From Tubulanus polymorphus (Eukaryota > Nemertea > Palaeonemertea > Tubulaniformes > Tubulanidae), in assembly GCF_964204645.1 (NCBI RefSeq), contig NC_134031.1:17109307-17173306 (forward strand): a stretch of 64,000 nt of DNA. The letters run 5' to 3'. Both the position numbers and the translations under genes were made by a program. Positions 1-11,113 of this stretch are shown piece after piece. The stretch's first letter is position 1. Each line of letters opens with the position of its first letter. The notes under the pieces are model-generated. The model saw nothing but the letters and a program-made list of their open reading frames with translations, ran no database searches and was not told where the DNA came from.

Positions 1-3000
1 AGAAATTAAACGGTAAAGTGTCGGAGTGCGCGAACTTGAACCAGACGGTGAAAGATGTGAAACACGAGCTCGGTATGAAAGACGTTCTCTTACAGCAGGT
101 AAAGTTTCATTGCAAATAAAGACGAGGGCCCGGTCTCATCGTCCTCGCTTGCCAGGGTTTGATTGCCTTGTATCGGTAGAGCGAATTTGCTGGTGAAAGA
201 CTGATTGGCTTAATACATAGACTGGTCGTCCCGAATGGCAAACTGTCCACCTAAGAAATCTTGGGCGGTGTAATAAACCAATGAAGGGTCTGTGGTCAGG
301 TTTTCTATTGGCGTGAGCTTCAGCGGGAGGCAATCAAACCCTGTCAAGCAAGGATCGGTTTCGTGGACTGGGTATGAAAATAACTACTGGCTGTAAATCC
401 TTAACCTGGGTGACAACCACCATAGATTGTAACAACTAAAATTTCTAAGTGTTTCTAGAGATTATTTTGTCCCCAAATCTCTGAAACTCAGCCCTGGCAT
501 CGCAGAGTTTGAACGCTATAACTACTGTCTCATTGGATGATGTATTTTTTGCAGCTTTCTAATCAGACTGCGAATAGCAACGAATCGGCACAAATGGTGC
601 AGTTATTGAACGCGGAGAAAGTCGAACTGACAAACCGCCTCGAAAACTACAATGAAGCATTCCAGAAATTAACCGCTGAACGGGACCAGATAGCTGTCCA
701 GTATCAACAGTATATCGAACAGTTGAAACAGCGCGAGACTCAGTTACAGGAACAGGTATATTCCTTCCTTGAAAAAAAAAACCTAATGCCGGAGTTGAGA
801 GTTTGAAAACGAAATACAGTCAAATTCGCTCAATTCAGCTGGGTTTAATCCAGATCTCGATCTAATCCGCCGCCAGGTTTAGAGACTGATGATATTAACT
901 TTAACCCGGAATTGTAATTTTAGGTTGAATCTTTGATCGAAGAACGAGATCGAATGCAAAAACGACACGAAGAACTCGATGATATAATCTCACGGTTGAA
1001 CTACGAACTCGGTAATTAATTGATTACTAAACTACTACGTTAGGATATTGTATTCATATGTGTATTTCTTTTTAACCACGTAGCATTCAAGAATTTGGAA
1101 TTTGAAATTATGTATGAATATAGATATTCTGACAAGAAAATGATAATAGCAGAGATGCTAGTTTTCCGGAAATATCCGGAATTCCGGAAATTTAGGATCG
1201 CCGATGTCAATAAGACCAGGTCAAATACGGTAGTGGCTGGAATTGGAAAAAAGATATTCTTCTTCACCCGGATAGCGCGCGGCATAAGAAGGCAGCGAGG
1301 GATGTGAAGCACAACGAATGTCTGCCGTCGTATTTTCAGATGAAAGATGCCGATCGTCATACTGCATCTCCGGCGATGCAAAAACGCAAAATTTCTTCTG
1401 GGGGAGAATTTTTCAGACCCCCGTTCTAAATTCCGGAATTTTGGTACTTTGGCCCTAGCATCTCTGTAATAGGATAACTTGCTAAACGAAATAGTATTTT
1501 ATCAATAGTGAAATTCCTATGAACTTATTTGTCAGCTTTAATCTGTGCCTTGACGAATTTTCCCGCCCGATCTTCTTACAGCCAATCAGAATCCGTCCGC
1601 CGGCGAAGATCTACAGACGTTAGTTCAAGAGTTGAGCAGTCAGTTACAGAAGGTGAAACTCGACTACGAGGAATTGACCGCGAAATATCAAGCCCAAGTT
1701 CGCGATAATTCTCAGTTGAGCCGGTAAGTCAGTTAGACAAGAATAATCACTTAGCTAGAAATCAGGGAATTAAAGTCAATTAAAAGTGGTCACCCTGATG
1801 AGCTTCATGATGATTCATTAGTTTATTATCACTGACATGTACATTACGTGTGAATCATGAATAGAAATTATAGAAAAAAGGCCCAGCCCAAATTAAGACA
1901 TATAAGTCACTTAATAAATGAATAGAGTTAATGTAGATAAAATTTATACTTGAAATATTGTATTCAAAAGTGAATTTCTTTTTGACCATGCAGCGATCGA
2001 GAACATTTTGAATGTAAAAATTTGATGATCAGACAATATACTTCATGTGAATTGAAACTGTTTGTCAAGGTTAATATGTATTATATGCGTTGAACTTGGT
2101 TTTTCAAGGTTTGTCGACGAACGAGAAGTGCGAATTCAAGAACTCGAGAGCACGGTGGAGAAACTGTCGGAAAACTCGGTCGATCACAATCAGTTACTGG
2201 AGAATTTACAGAGCGATAAAATGGCTTTGAGTCGCGCGATGACGCAGAACAAAGAACTGAAAACGCAACTCGCCGAGCTTCAGAACGGTTTTGTGAAAAT
2301 GGTGAGAGATTCGTCGGTGAATACGCGGAGAGGATATCCACGCGAATTGTTCTATATTTTGTAAACGATGTTTTGAATTTTTTCGCAGAGTCACGAGAAT
2401 ATGGATTTATTAACTCAACTACAAAACGAGCAGCACGTGTCGAAGGAACTAGGAACTCGTTTGGGCCAGCAGGAAGATGAACTGAAAGAGATCAGGGAAC
2501 AGGTATGTACTTCAAAGTGTTTTCTTATTGCTGTAGGTACGTGTATATTTAAAACGATTCAACCGCAATTGAGGTATTGCGACATCGAGCTTCTCCAAAT
2601 CTCATCATAAAACCAATCAATCTAGTCCCAAATTAAGAATGAAAAATAAAAAGTTCAAAAAGTTTCCTTGAAATTTAGTTGATTCGACATTTCAACTTGC
2701 GAGAATATGTTCGAGATTAATTTAGTGATGATTTAGTTGTTCTTGAAGATAACTATTTGGATATAGTTGAATAAACTATAGCTCAAGAAAACTTTTTGGA
2801 CTCATTCTTGATAGTGTGGGGTTTTGTATCAGTTTTACAACATGGACGGTGTTTCATTAACGGTTGTCAATCAAGTCTTTGATACATTTTAGTTGAAATG
2901 ACCTTGTTGAATTTTAGTTGAAATGCCTGGATTATTTGAATGCGATTTCTACGTAGGTCGTTACGAAGGAGACGCAGTTGAGACATCTTCACGAAGAGCA

Positions 3001-6000
3001 GACGTTGCATAATAAACAGATGTTCCAAGCTGAACAACTCGAAGATCGAATACGACACTTCGAAGCTCAGGGACAACTCGTCGATACGCTTCAACGAGAA
3101 CTCAACTCAGCTCAGGTATTTGATTTACCATCCGAACCGCTGACTACATGAAACAAAACGTTAAGTGTAGAAAAAAACGCAATGCGAAATAAAACTAATA
3201 CTGGATTATTATGTTAATACTCAAATGCTATGAGCCAATTTCGAAACTGATTTATTATCCAAGAGTTGTAAAAATATAACAAGTTTACGATGTGATATGC
3301 GATGCCTGAAGCAGCTAGAATATAATCAGTGTGTTGTTGATTTTGGGGGAGAGACCCAAGTCGGAATTCACTTTGGAATCAGTGTTTTATGGAATGATAG
3401 CCGACTCTATGAGTCCTAGCATTTATATAGATGGGGTAGATTAATTAGTTTTACTTTGTATTATGGGTTCTTTCTTCAATCAGTCATTTGTCTATGGAAA
3501 CCAACCTGTATTTAGTGCCTTGGTTTGAAAATGTCATTCTCAATGCTTTCAGGATACTATAAATGCGCTTACCAGTCAAAATACGGAACTGAAGAATCTG
3601 CTGCGTCAAGCTAGCGAAGTTGACCAAAGTGAAAATGCCAGTGAGACTGACGCCAAACAAGCGGAAATGGTAAATACATGTAGATCTTTTCTAGGTGTTA
3701 GACGAGAAGATACACAATATCCGTGTATGATGATGACGAGAGAAATCCCACAATAACGAAGCCAAGATTGAAAAATTCTATATCAGAATGGTTATGTTTG
3801 AGGAGTGACATTTCGGCTAACAACTGTTAGCCATCATCAGGCGTACTCAAAGTACTAGGTGTATTTATGCCATTTGTTAACACTGGTCTATGCGTGTCTA
3901 TGTTCAGGTGCACGCCTTATCGGCTTCTGTCCGACAACTAGAAATGGAACGAAATGAAGTCCTGAATCAGTGTCGAGAGGAGACACGAATTCGACAAAGT
4001 TTGCAAGAAGAAATCATTCGACTTCAAAAGGAAAATGAGTTGCAAGGTACAGAATACTCGGCGTATGATAATGGATTAGATGATAATGTTAATTGAACCT
4101 AACATCTATATGAAATACCTACAAAGAAAGCTTAACCTAGTTTAATTGAAAGCTGTGATGAACAAATGGGTTTAGAGATTGATTTTTGACGAGGTTTGAT
4201 TGGACTAGGTAACTAATTCTGTATGGGGCAGAGTAGGAGAAGGCTCTATGCCAGGCTGAGACCGGATTAATACAGGGGATAACTAGCAGGCATTGATTGC
4301 ATGATCTTAAAACTAGTGGATGTTTCATATCGCACAGTTGACTAAATATTGAGATACAAGGCTCTTGAGGGATTTAGGGTTGAAATGTCGTAAAATAAGA
4401 AGCTGTTAACCAGAAGCTATGGGAAAGATTTACTTGGACCCGGTTCCGTAGTTGTGGTAGTCAGATTTAGTTAATTTTCAAAAGCCTTGGAACTACGCTA
4501 CCGGTACGGCAGTAGTGAAACGATTCATCGTTGAAATTGTTTTGCTTTTTTACGCAGCGCCGTCGATGTTGAACGGAACGTACGTCACGAAGGAACAGTT
4601 CGACGCGATGCAGGCGGCGATGAAGATGCTCGAGGACAAGTACACGTCGGTGATGCGCGATAAAGCCGATCTCGACGATCAACGCGATCAGTACGAACAC
4701 ATCATACTACAATTACAAACTGAAACCGATACGATCGGTGAGTAAACGAAAATACGCCGGTCAGCTCGATGTGAAAAATTGCGAGAAACGGATGTCTGCT
4801 TAAAGAATTGTGGAAACTTTTGAAAAATCGGTTAAAAATCATGAAAATTAGTGAACAATTCAACAGCTGTCACTTGTCAAGATGTTTTTATCCCCTTTTC
4901 ACGCCATATCCCGCGGAGATCATAATTTATACACAAGATATGTTAATTTTTAAGAAGCTTTAGCTTCTTTTTCATCCCTTAACCATCTGAGCGCCACTTT
5001 GATAATTGATGAGCACGTTCGAGGTTTCTTTTGGGTATTGAGGAAAAACTTATTGATATTTAATTTCTAGGCGATTACATCTCGTTGTACCATCAGCAGA
5101 GAGGGGTTCTACAGCATCGAGAACAAGAGAAAGAGGAATACATTGTTCGTTTGACTCGTGAACGTGAGGATATGCAGGTAACTAAACAGAGTTGGGGATC
5201 TATCATCATTTGGCAGGATTTAGGAAGCAGGTTTGTGCGTGGATATCCACTGCGGGCTTGCTAGTAGCTGATGAGGACGGGCTATTCGAGATAGGCAGTT
5301 CTGTCTGTAGTGGCTACACGGCTGAATGTTATGGGCCCCTACTCTAACATTGGGATTTTCCTTTAGGCAGGATATTTGCAAAGTAAAAAGGTTTTTAGGC
5401 TTCCATTCGAACCTGATGGCATCAATACTCTGCTGGGGCACGAAACCCTGTGCATGTACCTGCGCACTCGCGCTTATTACGCATGGCTGTGATGCCATCA
5501 GGTTCAAATCCCTCCCGATGGAGGATGGCGGAATCTTTATGAAAGCTTAATTATGCATTTGTCTGCCACGACATACTATTGCAACTCGTTTCATAGAATT
5601 TGTAAACCATTTTGGATGATTTCAGAGTAAACTCGGTGAACTTCAAGCGCTTGTGATGAAACTGCTGCAAGAACGCAATCAGTTGAATTCGTCGTATAAC
5701 AACGGCGGCGCCATTCTGGACAACCAAACTCTGTCGTTATCGGCTGTTGCAAACCACGATAACATCGCGAATAATATTCACGATAAATCATTCGGAAAAA
5801 CATTAGACAGCTCGCAACTTGACGGTAAATATCTTGATCAATAGTTCATAGAGTGCATTTCGCATTTGTCACAGTCTTTCCAATGATCTTCAATACATTT
5901 TGTAACTCACATGATTCTATTTCAGTTGAACTTCTAGTGTCTTCTTCAAAATCCACGAATAGCTATTGCGTTATATTCTAACAGGTTCATTTCACTCTTC

Positions 6001-6763
6001 AAACCAAACTACATTTCCATCATTTCAATTTATCCAATCCAGTGCCTCTTACTGATGTAGGCTACGCATGCATCTATCTCCACTCCATCCTAATTTTTTC
6101 ATCCAGTTTAGTAGATTAGATTTTTGGATTCTTCTGTATCTTGTCTTCTAGAATCATTAGGACTTTTCTTTCATAAGTAGAGTTGCCGGAATCTTTTTTC
6201 TCTGGTTTTAAGTTTTTATCACTTTTTACGAAAGTTTAACATAGTTTTCAGGTTTTTCAACTTAGTTTTTAACTGAAAATTTAGCAAATGGGCGACTTAA
6301 GATTTTGTCAGGACTGTTAGAATTGTTTTCCAGATACATGCAGAAAGCTTTCCCTTGAAACGGTTAGTTGCTTACCGGTAGTCATGATTTCAACTCGTGA
6401 ATAATTTTATTTCCAGATTGGCCGGATTATACGAGTTCAGGAACGGGTTCGGATAGCGATGTGAGCGAGGTTGAGGCGATCATCGCGACGCGCGGCGAAC
6501 CGATCTCCGTCGGTACGAACATCGAAACGGATTCCGCAGATCATCATCGCCATCATCCTTCTCAACATCATCATCATCATCATCACCAGGAGCAACTAAC
6601 GAAAAATACCGTAACGACTACGACCATTCCGCAAGACAACACCGCTTCGAAAATCATGCATTTAATTACGGAAATCGGGAACAAGACAAACTCTTCACTA
6701 GAGTTGGAATCGAGTCATATTGTACCTTGTAAATGCTGCCATGGACGTCTTCAAGTTGTGTAA
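1..6763 (+). CDS. GOLGA2: Golgin A2 (GM130), copy 1, 3' part of the gene
   Basis: This is a cis-Golgi coiled-coil tether that in animals binds p115, GRASP65 and Rab proteins to dock vesicles and hold Golgi stacks. The window opens inside an exon. Exons: <1-98, 555-755, 924-1011, 1582-1723, 2109-2301, 2389-2502, 2957-3115, 3553-3669, 3908-4046, 4558-4737, 5071-5177, 5626-5824, 6417-6763 (stop). All introns are GT-AG and phases join without a break. Recognition rests on conserved GM130 blocks such as DKMALSRAMTQNKELKTQLA, followed by ELQNGF, and TDTIGDYISLYHQQR late in the protein. The product is almost all heptad coiled coil. The last exon has a run of seven His and ends CKCCHGRLQVV, a hydrophobic C-terminus suited to a GRASP PDZ domain. 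Differences from copy 2 include Thr/Ser, Ser/Gly, Val/Met, Glu/Asp and Ala/Ser. The introns contain the repeats listed separately and nothing else I recognise. Confidence 0.93.
139..358. mobile_element. Foldback/MITE-like element in a GOLGA2 intron, copy 1
   Basis: About 30-bp terminal inverted repeats lie at 139-168 and 328-358. The core CAGGGTTTGATTGCCT on the left is matched by AGGCAATCAAACCCTG on the right, and the arms differ at only a few positions. The interior of about 160 bp has no coding potential. It lies wholly in the intron between exons ending at 98 and starting at 555, and is also present in copy 2, so it predates the duplication. No clear target-site duplication was found, so the superfamily is unassigned. 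Confidence 0.6.
1150..1466. mobile_element. 317-bp MITE with 12-bp TIRs and 6-bp target duplication, copy 1 only
   Basis: The element starts CAGAGATGCTAG and ends CTAGCATCTCTG, a perfect 12-bp terminal inverted repeat. It is flanked by TAATAG on the left (1144-1149) and right (1467-1472). Copy 2 has the empty site at about 27580, with a single TAATAG between the same flanking bases. The interior is rich in CCGGAATTCCGG-type palindromes and has no transposase. It sits in a GOLGA2 intron. A hAT-like start (CAGAG) fits loosely, but hAT usually makes 8-bp target duplications, so the class stays open. Confidence 0.88.
5406..5525 (+). repeat. Inverted repeat carrying two opposed pol III B-box-like motifs, copy 1
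   Basis: The left arm TTCGAACCTGATGGCATCA (5406-5424) and right arm TGATGCCATCAGGTTCAAA (5490-5508) pair at 18 of 19 positions around a spacer of about 65 bp. The right arm contains GGTTCAAATCC, which fits the tRNA T-arm/B-box consensus, followed by CTCCCGATGG, which could continue a T-arm and acceptor stem. No convincing A box was found. It could be a degenerate tRNA-derived SINE or two SINE tails head to head. It lies in the GOLGA2 intron before the exon at 5626. Confidence 0.5.
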
Positions 6764-8385
6764 CGACACAACATCTCAATTGTAGATATTATATATATAT
6801 ATATATATAGATATAGATATATATTTGGGTTATTTATTTATGGCGGTTTCGAGGACATTAATACATACCTCCAGCATTGATTGCTGCTTGAAAATTAGCG
6901 TTTGTTTTCGTGCCTTCGGGTGATTCTCCGATAATAAGGTACCGGCATCGCTTTACTGTGGCAAGCATGGATCCGCCAGGTTCGTTAGTGGTTAGCAGAT
7001 TACCGCGCTTCAATTTATTCTACATTGCAGTTACTTTTCTTATTGGTAAATCATTTTTCAGTGAAATCAATACCACACGCTGTGAGTGAGAAGGTGACCT
7101 CTATTCGATGACTTGTTTGATGATATTACGATTTAGGTGCCTAAAATTTCAACTCAATTTTCACTATGAATAACCCGGTATATTGTTTGACTATTGTTAC
7201 GCGTTGAATTAGTTCGAATTCATTGCAGGAAAATGTTTAGAAACGTTTTGATTCTGTGATACACCGGCAAATGACAGTATACGCTACAATGCAAACCAAT
7301 TAAAAATACACTTATTTTGTTTCATTCATTGCTGAATTTTTCAGTTCTGCTGTGGTTTGAAAGTATCATCGAAATTACGTAATTTTTAGAAAAACTAATG
7401 CTGTAGATTTATGAGTGGAAACTTTAGTTTAACGATGTTTATCGCGCAGACTACTGGCTTTTGAAATGAAAAAAAGTCTCGGCCTGGATCTGTGAATCCC
7501 AATTTCAATAAATGTCAGTAGATATAACCGAGATACTCTGCATCGATAAAACTATATGTGAAGCTTCCACTCACTAAAATTCATCGTATAATTTTCACTT
7601 TCCTTTTGGTTTGATTTTTTGTGATGCATGAATCTATTTTGTGCTTGTATATGATCTGTGTACAGTACTCGGAAGGGATCAATGGTGCTTTTCTAAAGCC
7701 GGTAGTTTTAGAATGATGTGCACCCATTTTGCGAGGTTTTTTTTTCTGAATGACCTAATACTGTAATATGCGCTGACATCAGGTTTCATTCGACATTGAC
7801 CGCATTATCGAAAGGGCTTTTTATTTGCATTTCGAGGAAATCCTATACACTATAAACTGTCTAGGCGGTTCAATTGAAAAGTCTATATTACCAATGTGTG
7901 CATTGTCGACACTAGGAAGTCGCATTGCCAGTTTTAGCTGTTGGTAACAGCTTGTTCATTAAACCTCCTGATATGAAAATCGTCATAAAACTTTGAATGA
8001 AAACAAAGTATTATGAAAATGACTGACGTATATATCATCAGATTTTTGGAAAACGCAATCCTCATTGAAACATTATTCTACTACCGCATTCTAAGCCTGT
8101 AATTATATAGGGTGTAAATGTTATCAAACTGTGATAGAAGAATCGAAATGAAGGACCTTTGAATAACAGATAAATAGACTCTGCTCGCTTCAGCCAGTTT
8201 ATTCCCTAAATTGTTTGCTAAAATAAAAGCGGAGTCTACTGTGTAAAAGCTGATTTATCCTTCTCCGAGATCTTTTCATCGGGGAAATTGTTCAATCCTT
8301 TCCTGATTATTATTATTATTATTAATATTAGTATGTTATTAGTTTATAAGTTATCTTTTTTGTACGTGCTGTGCTTATTCCGTAG
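6764..8385 (+). other. GOLGA2 3' UTR and non-coding sequence, copy 1
   Basis: No exon is recognisable here beyond the 3' UTR of GOLGA2 and its (AT)n tract. The sequence is AT-rich with many stops in all frames. AATAAA-type signals occur further on (8926-8931 and 9008-9013), so a long 3' UTR is possible. The counterpart in copy 2 is 32899-34532. Confidence 0.5.
6786..6826. repeat. (AT)n microsatellite in GOLGA2 3' UTR, copy 1
   Basis: A run of AT dinucleotides followed by ATAG/ATAT units starts about 20 bp after the GOLGA2 stop. The copy-2 tract (about 32924-32954) is shorter, as expected of a length-variable microsatellite. Confidence 0.9.
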
Positions 8386-8473
8386 AATGAGGACACCTCG
8401 ACGCGTGGTGTCACCAGAATTTCTACCCTTCGATCGGTTTGACTTCGAAACTATCGAAAACACGCGATTCTAG
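8386..8473 (+). CDS. Candidate terminal coding exon of unknown gene, copy 1
   Basis: A pyrimidine-rich tract ending TTATTCCGTAG gives a plausible splice acceptor at 8385. It is followed by an open stretch reading MRTPRRVVSPEFLPFDRFDF and then ETIENTRF before a TAG. The stretch is richer in CG-type codons than its surroundings, like the coding exons nearby. Copy 2 keeps it open with one Arg/Trp change. No donor exon could be linked. It could be an alternative last exon of GOLGA2, a piece of a separate small gene, or chance. Confidence 0.22.
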
Positions 8474-9854
8474 TGACGTCACGCGTCAACGTATCGATAT
8501 CCGATTATCGGTGTCCGGAGGAAGGAATCGATCGAAATTTAATGTTGTTAACCGATGTTACGTTTATTGTAAATACATAAGAACAAAATGATTTAATATA
8601 TGATTATATACCGGTATACGAAATGTACATACACATTCATCATTCTAGTCGCCTGCTTTGTACAGAAATTTGCTAATTTTTTTTTTTTTCGTCAAATTAC
8701 GCCGGTTGCAGTGTTCTCGGTAAAGTTTGGCCCTCGAAAAGAGTTAAGATTAGTTCAGTTCAAATGTTTAACACTCGAAGAGTGAAATGTTTACCGAGAA
8801 CCGTCCGACTGTGTCCAGCGGTATAAGGAAGTCTTGTATCGTTGAAATGTATGTCTGCAGAAATTATTTGTCCGCGCGTTTTGAAGTTGTCGGGGAGGTG
8901 TTAGGATATTTCTGGTGAAATGAAAAATAAAATACATTAACTCAATAATCTGACTGCGGGGTTTGTGTATGGTGATTTCCATCTTAACCATTTATTTGTT
9001 TGTTTCTAATAAAACACTGCTACGAAGTAGTAGTTTTTTGAGGTTTGATGTATTCTAGACAAATTACCCCCCATTTAATGCCGTAATCGCTCTAATTAGT
9101 AGTCGAATAAAACGCTCGAATCCGTGTAAAATGTAGATAAATGAAGAAGTCCCACGACTCGAATTTTATCATTCAAAATTCTATGGCGGGGACTTCTTTA
9201 TTTAATTACTTTAATGATTCGTACGAAAATTAGACGTGAATTTTCATCATCATATGTTCGATTTTCTTTTTCATCGGGCTTTTGATCTATATTTATGGGG
9301 CTGCGCTTTGAAAGCGCTATCTAACTTAATGGGAGTTTCTTTGTTGCCAAAAAACCAACACATTCATTGTCACTAATATTCATGTGTACAGGATAGTCTC
9401 GATCTATTCATACATACATTGTAAATTACGTTTCTGCTGTGTGGTGATCATCAAAAATAATCAAAAACACTCTTTGAATCTATATTTTTGTAATCGCTCG
9501 TAAATTTATTCAACTGTTTTTTCGCTGCCAAGTTAAAAGAATAAATGGATCAGCATTCAGATTTATTCTTAGTTATCCAGTACGATTAGTCGATTGTACG
9601 TTGAACATTGTATTTAAGGTATTGTGTATCAGATGAAGGGAGTATATTCAAATTGATTTGCCTCATAATAAATGAATTAGGTACAACATGAAAATTCGTT
9701 TCTTATTTCACTCATGAGTGGATTGAAAATCTGAATTGAGGACTGAGGAGTTTTTGATGGCCCAGTATGCCGGATTTGAGAGCTGCGACCAGTTTCATAA
9801 TGAATGTGAAACTTTTGATGAGCGGATGCAACAGTAATGTGTGCGGTCGAGTCT

Positions 9855-9892
9855 CGTGATGCCATCGGGTTCGAATCCCTGCCGATGAAATT
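9855..9892 (+). repeat. tRNA-like B-box segment (SINE remnant candidate), copy 1
   Basis: The segment TGATGCCATCGGGTTCGAAT followed by CCCTGCCGATG resembles a tRNA T-arm and shares its 5' half with the repeat arm at 5490-5508. A loose A-box-like TGGCCCAGTATG lies about 110 bp upstream (near 9758), further than in a tRNA. I read it as a possible tRNA-derived SINE tail. The copy-2 counterpart is at about 36022-36055. Confidence 0.4.
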
Positions 9893-9950
9893 TCAGCGGG
9901 AGTGTTGAATAACGTCATCATAATATTAAAGGTTTACCTTCACCCGAATC

Positions 9951-9981
9951 TACGAGCAATCATCTCAAATGATTGCTCGTA
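9951..9981. repeat. Perfect 13-bp-arm hairpin between convergent genes, copy 1
   Basis: Arms TACGAGCAATCAT and ATGATTGCTCGTA flank the 5-nt loop CTCAA. It sits about 110 bp past the 3' end of the minus-strand gene. In copy 2 (36121-36151) one arm has a C-to-G change that leaves one mismatch. Confidence 0.75.
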
Positions 9982-10004
9982 GTGGCATCAATGAAATCTT
10001 TCAC

Positions 10005-10010
10005 TTTATT
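10005..10010 (-). promoter_or_regulatory. Poly(A) signal candidate for the minus-strand gene, copy 1
   Basis: AATAAA on the minus strand, 78 bp downstream of the stop at 10088. The equivalent copy-2 hexamer at 36175-36180 reads AATTAA, so the canonical signal is lost there. Confidence 0.5.
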
Positions 10011-10087
10011 GTGATCGGATTTAATTGTTAATTATCCACTGATCAGGAATGTCAAAGAAATCACCTTTATCTAAGAACTATCGTTTA

Positions 10088-10783
10088 TCAAATTTCTTGT
10101 TGAGTAAGGAATATATGATCTGATCGTTCACTATCCGGAATTGCGGCTGATGTAAATCGCTCTTCTGGTTTCGCGATAGCAGCGGACGACGACGAAGTAC
10201 GTAGCGGCCGCATGCTCACTTTCATCGGCGGTAAAATCAATTGCGCCGAATGTTGCCGCACGAACCGGCGTTCGTCTGCTGTATCACCATCCTTCCTGAG
10301 ACTGCTTCCGAATATTTGCGAGTCGGTCATCGTACGATCGATGACTTCTAATTGTTTACGTTTGTTCAGTAATTCCCGTACGAACTTCCTCCGCCTAACC
10401 TCGGGTGACATGTCCCGAATTTCCGCGTGGATCAACGGATAAACGTCATAGTAGGTCGAGTTCGGGCCGTAACGGCCCAAATTACCCGTATTCGTTGGGT
10501 CGGCGGCGAAATGTTTGGCCACCCCGCGCAGAACGTTTTTGTAAGCGATATGATCGCGCATGTTCTCGCGTAAATGACCGGCAAGACCTGCGGATTTTTG
10601 CCGATAGAATTTCTCCTCTTGTTTTATGTGATACTTCCTCACGTCTAAGTGTTGTTGTTCGTTTTTGTTGAGAGCCACGACTTTATTACTTCTGGCGTTA
10701 CATTGTCGTTTAATCGACTCGATTTTCGATTCGTAATGATACGATCGATTGTAGTGGTCGAAAATCAGTTTACGACCCGGCAT
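10088..10783 (-). CDS. Uncharacterised charged helical protein, 231 aa, copy 1
   Basis: I do not recognise this family. The open frame extends 32 codons further upstream, but that extension is hydrophobic and unlike the rest, so I start at MPGRKLIFDH. A possible splice acceptor (TTCTAG on the minus strand) lies about 35 bp upstream of this ATG, suggesting a 5' UTR intron. The protein is rich in Arg, Lys, Glu and His. The first half is probably helical, the middle has a Gly/Pro/Tyr-rich segment (GNLGRYGPNSTYYDVYPLIH), and the tail is Ser/Ala-rich and likely disordered. No signal peptide or membrane span is seen. Copy 2 keeps the frame open with a few substitutions, which supports a real gene. 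It converges with GOLGA2. Confidence 0.75.
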   Translation of the reverse strand: MPGRKLIFDHYNRSYHYESKIESIKRQCNARSNKVVALNKNEQQHLDVRKYHIKQEEKFYRQKSAGLAGHLRENMRDHIAYKNVLRGVAKHFAADPTNTGNLGRYGPNSTYYDVYPLIHAEIRDMSPEVRRRKFVRELLNKRKQLEVIDRTMTDSQIFGSSLRKDGDTADERRFVRQHSAQLILPPMKVSMRPLRTSSSSAAIAKPEERFTSAAIPDSERSDHIFLTQQEI

Positions 10784-11113
10784 CGTCGTGCAGATGATAA
10801 TCCACAAGAGTTGAACTAGAATCGAATTTGGCACCCCTTTAACGGTAAACCCACGTACACTAATCCAAAAGATAGACAAGTACCCTTTTGGGGGAATCCT
10901 TCCACACTAATGTCACCGAAAAAGGAAACTATCTCATCACTGTGCAGGGGCTTTCCATTAAATGCACACACATGTATATACGCATAGCTTTTCATTTTCC
11001 TTCTCAAATTATACTTACGCGCTATTCATCATTTGGTGTTGACAAAAGATCGACGCCGAAAAAAGCGCTAATTTCCCATTCCTGCACATTAGAGTGCGGA
11101 TGGCTATACAATT

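Larger units (their letters stand above)
8474..10087. other. Convergent intergenic region, copy 1
   Basis: GOLGA2 (+) and the next gene (-) converge here. Features seen are AATAAA on the + strand (8926-8931, 9008-9013), a B-box-like GGTTCGAATCC at 9868-9878, a perfect hairpin at 9951-9981, and AATAAA on the - strand at 10005-10010, 78 bp past the next gene's stop. No coding segment is convincing. The copy-2 counterpart is 34621-36256. Confidence 0.5.

Noticed and set aside
1040-1381. Minus-strand 113-codon frame overlapping the MITE at 1150-1466.
   Set aside because: Most of it lies in the MITE, which is absent from copy 2.
10784-10879. Upstream 32-codon extension of the minus-strand 231-aa protein.
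   Set aside because: The extension is hydrophobic and unlike the rest of the protein. A likely acceptor lies inside it, and MPGRKL has a better start position.
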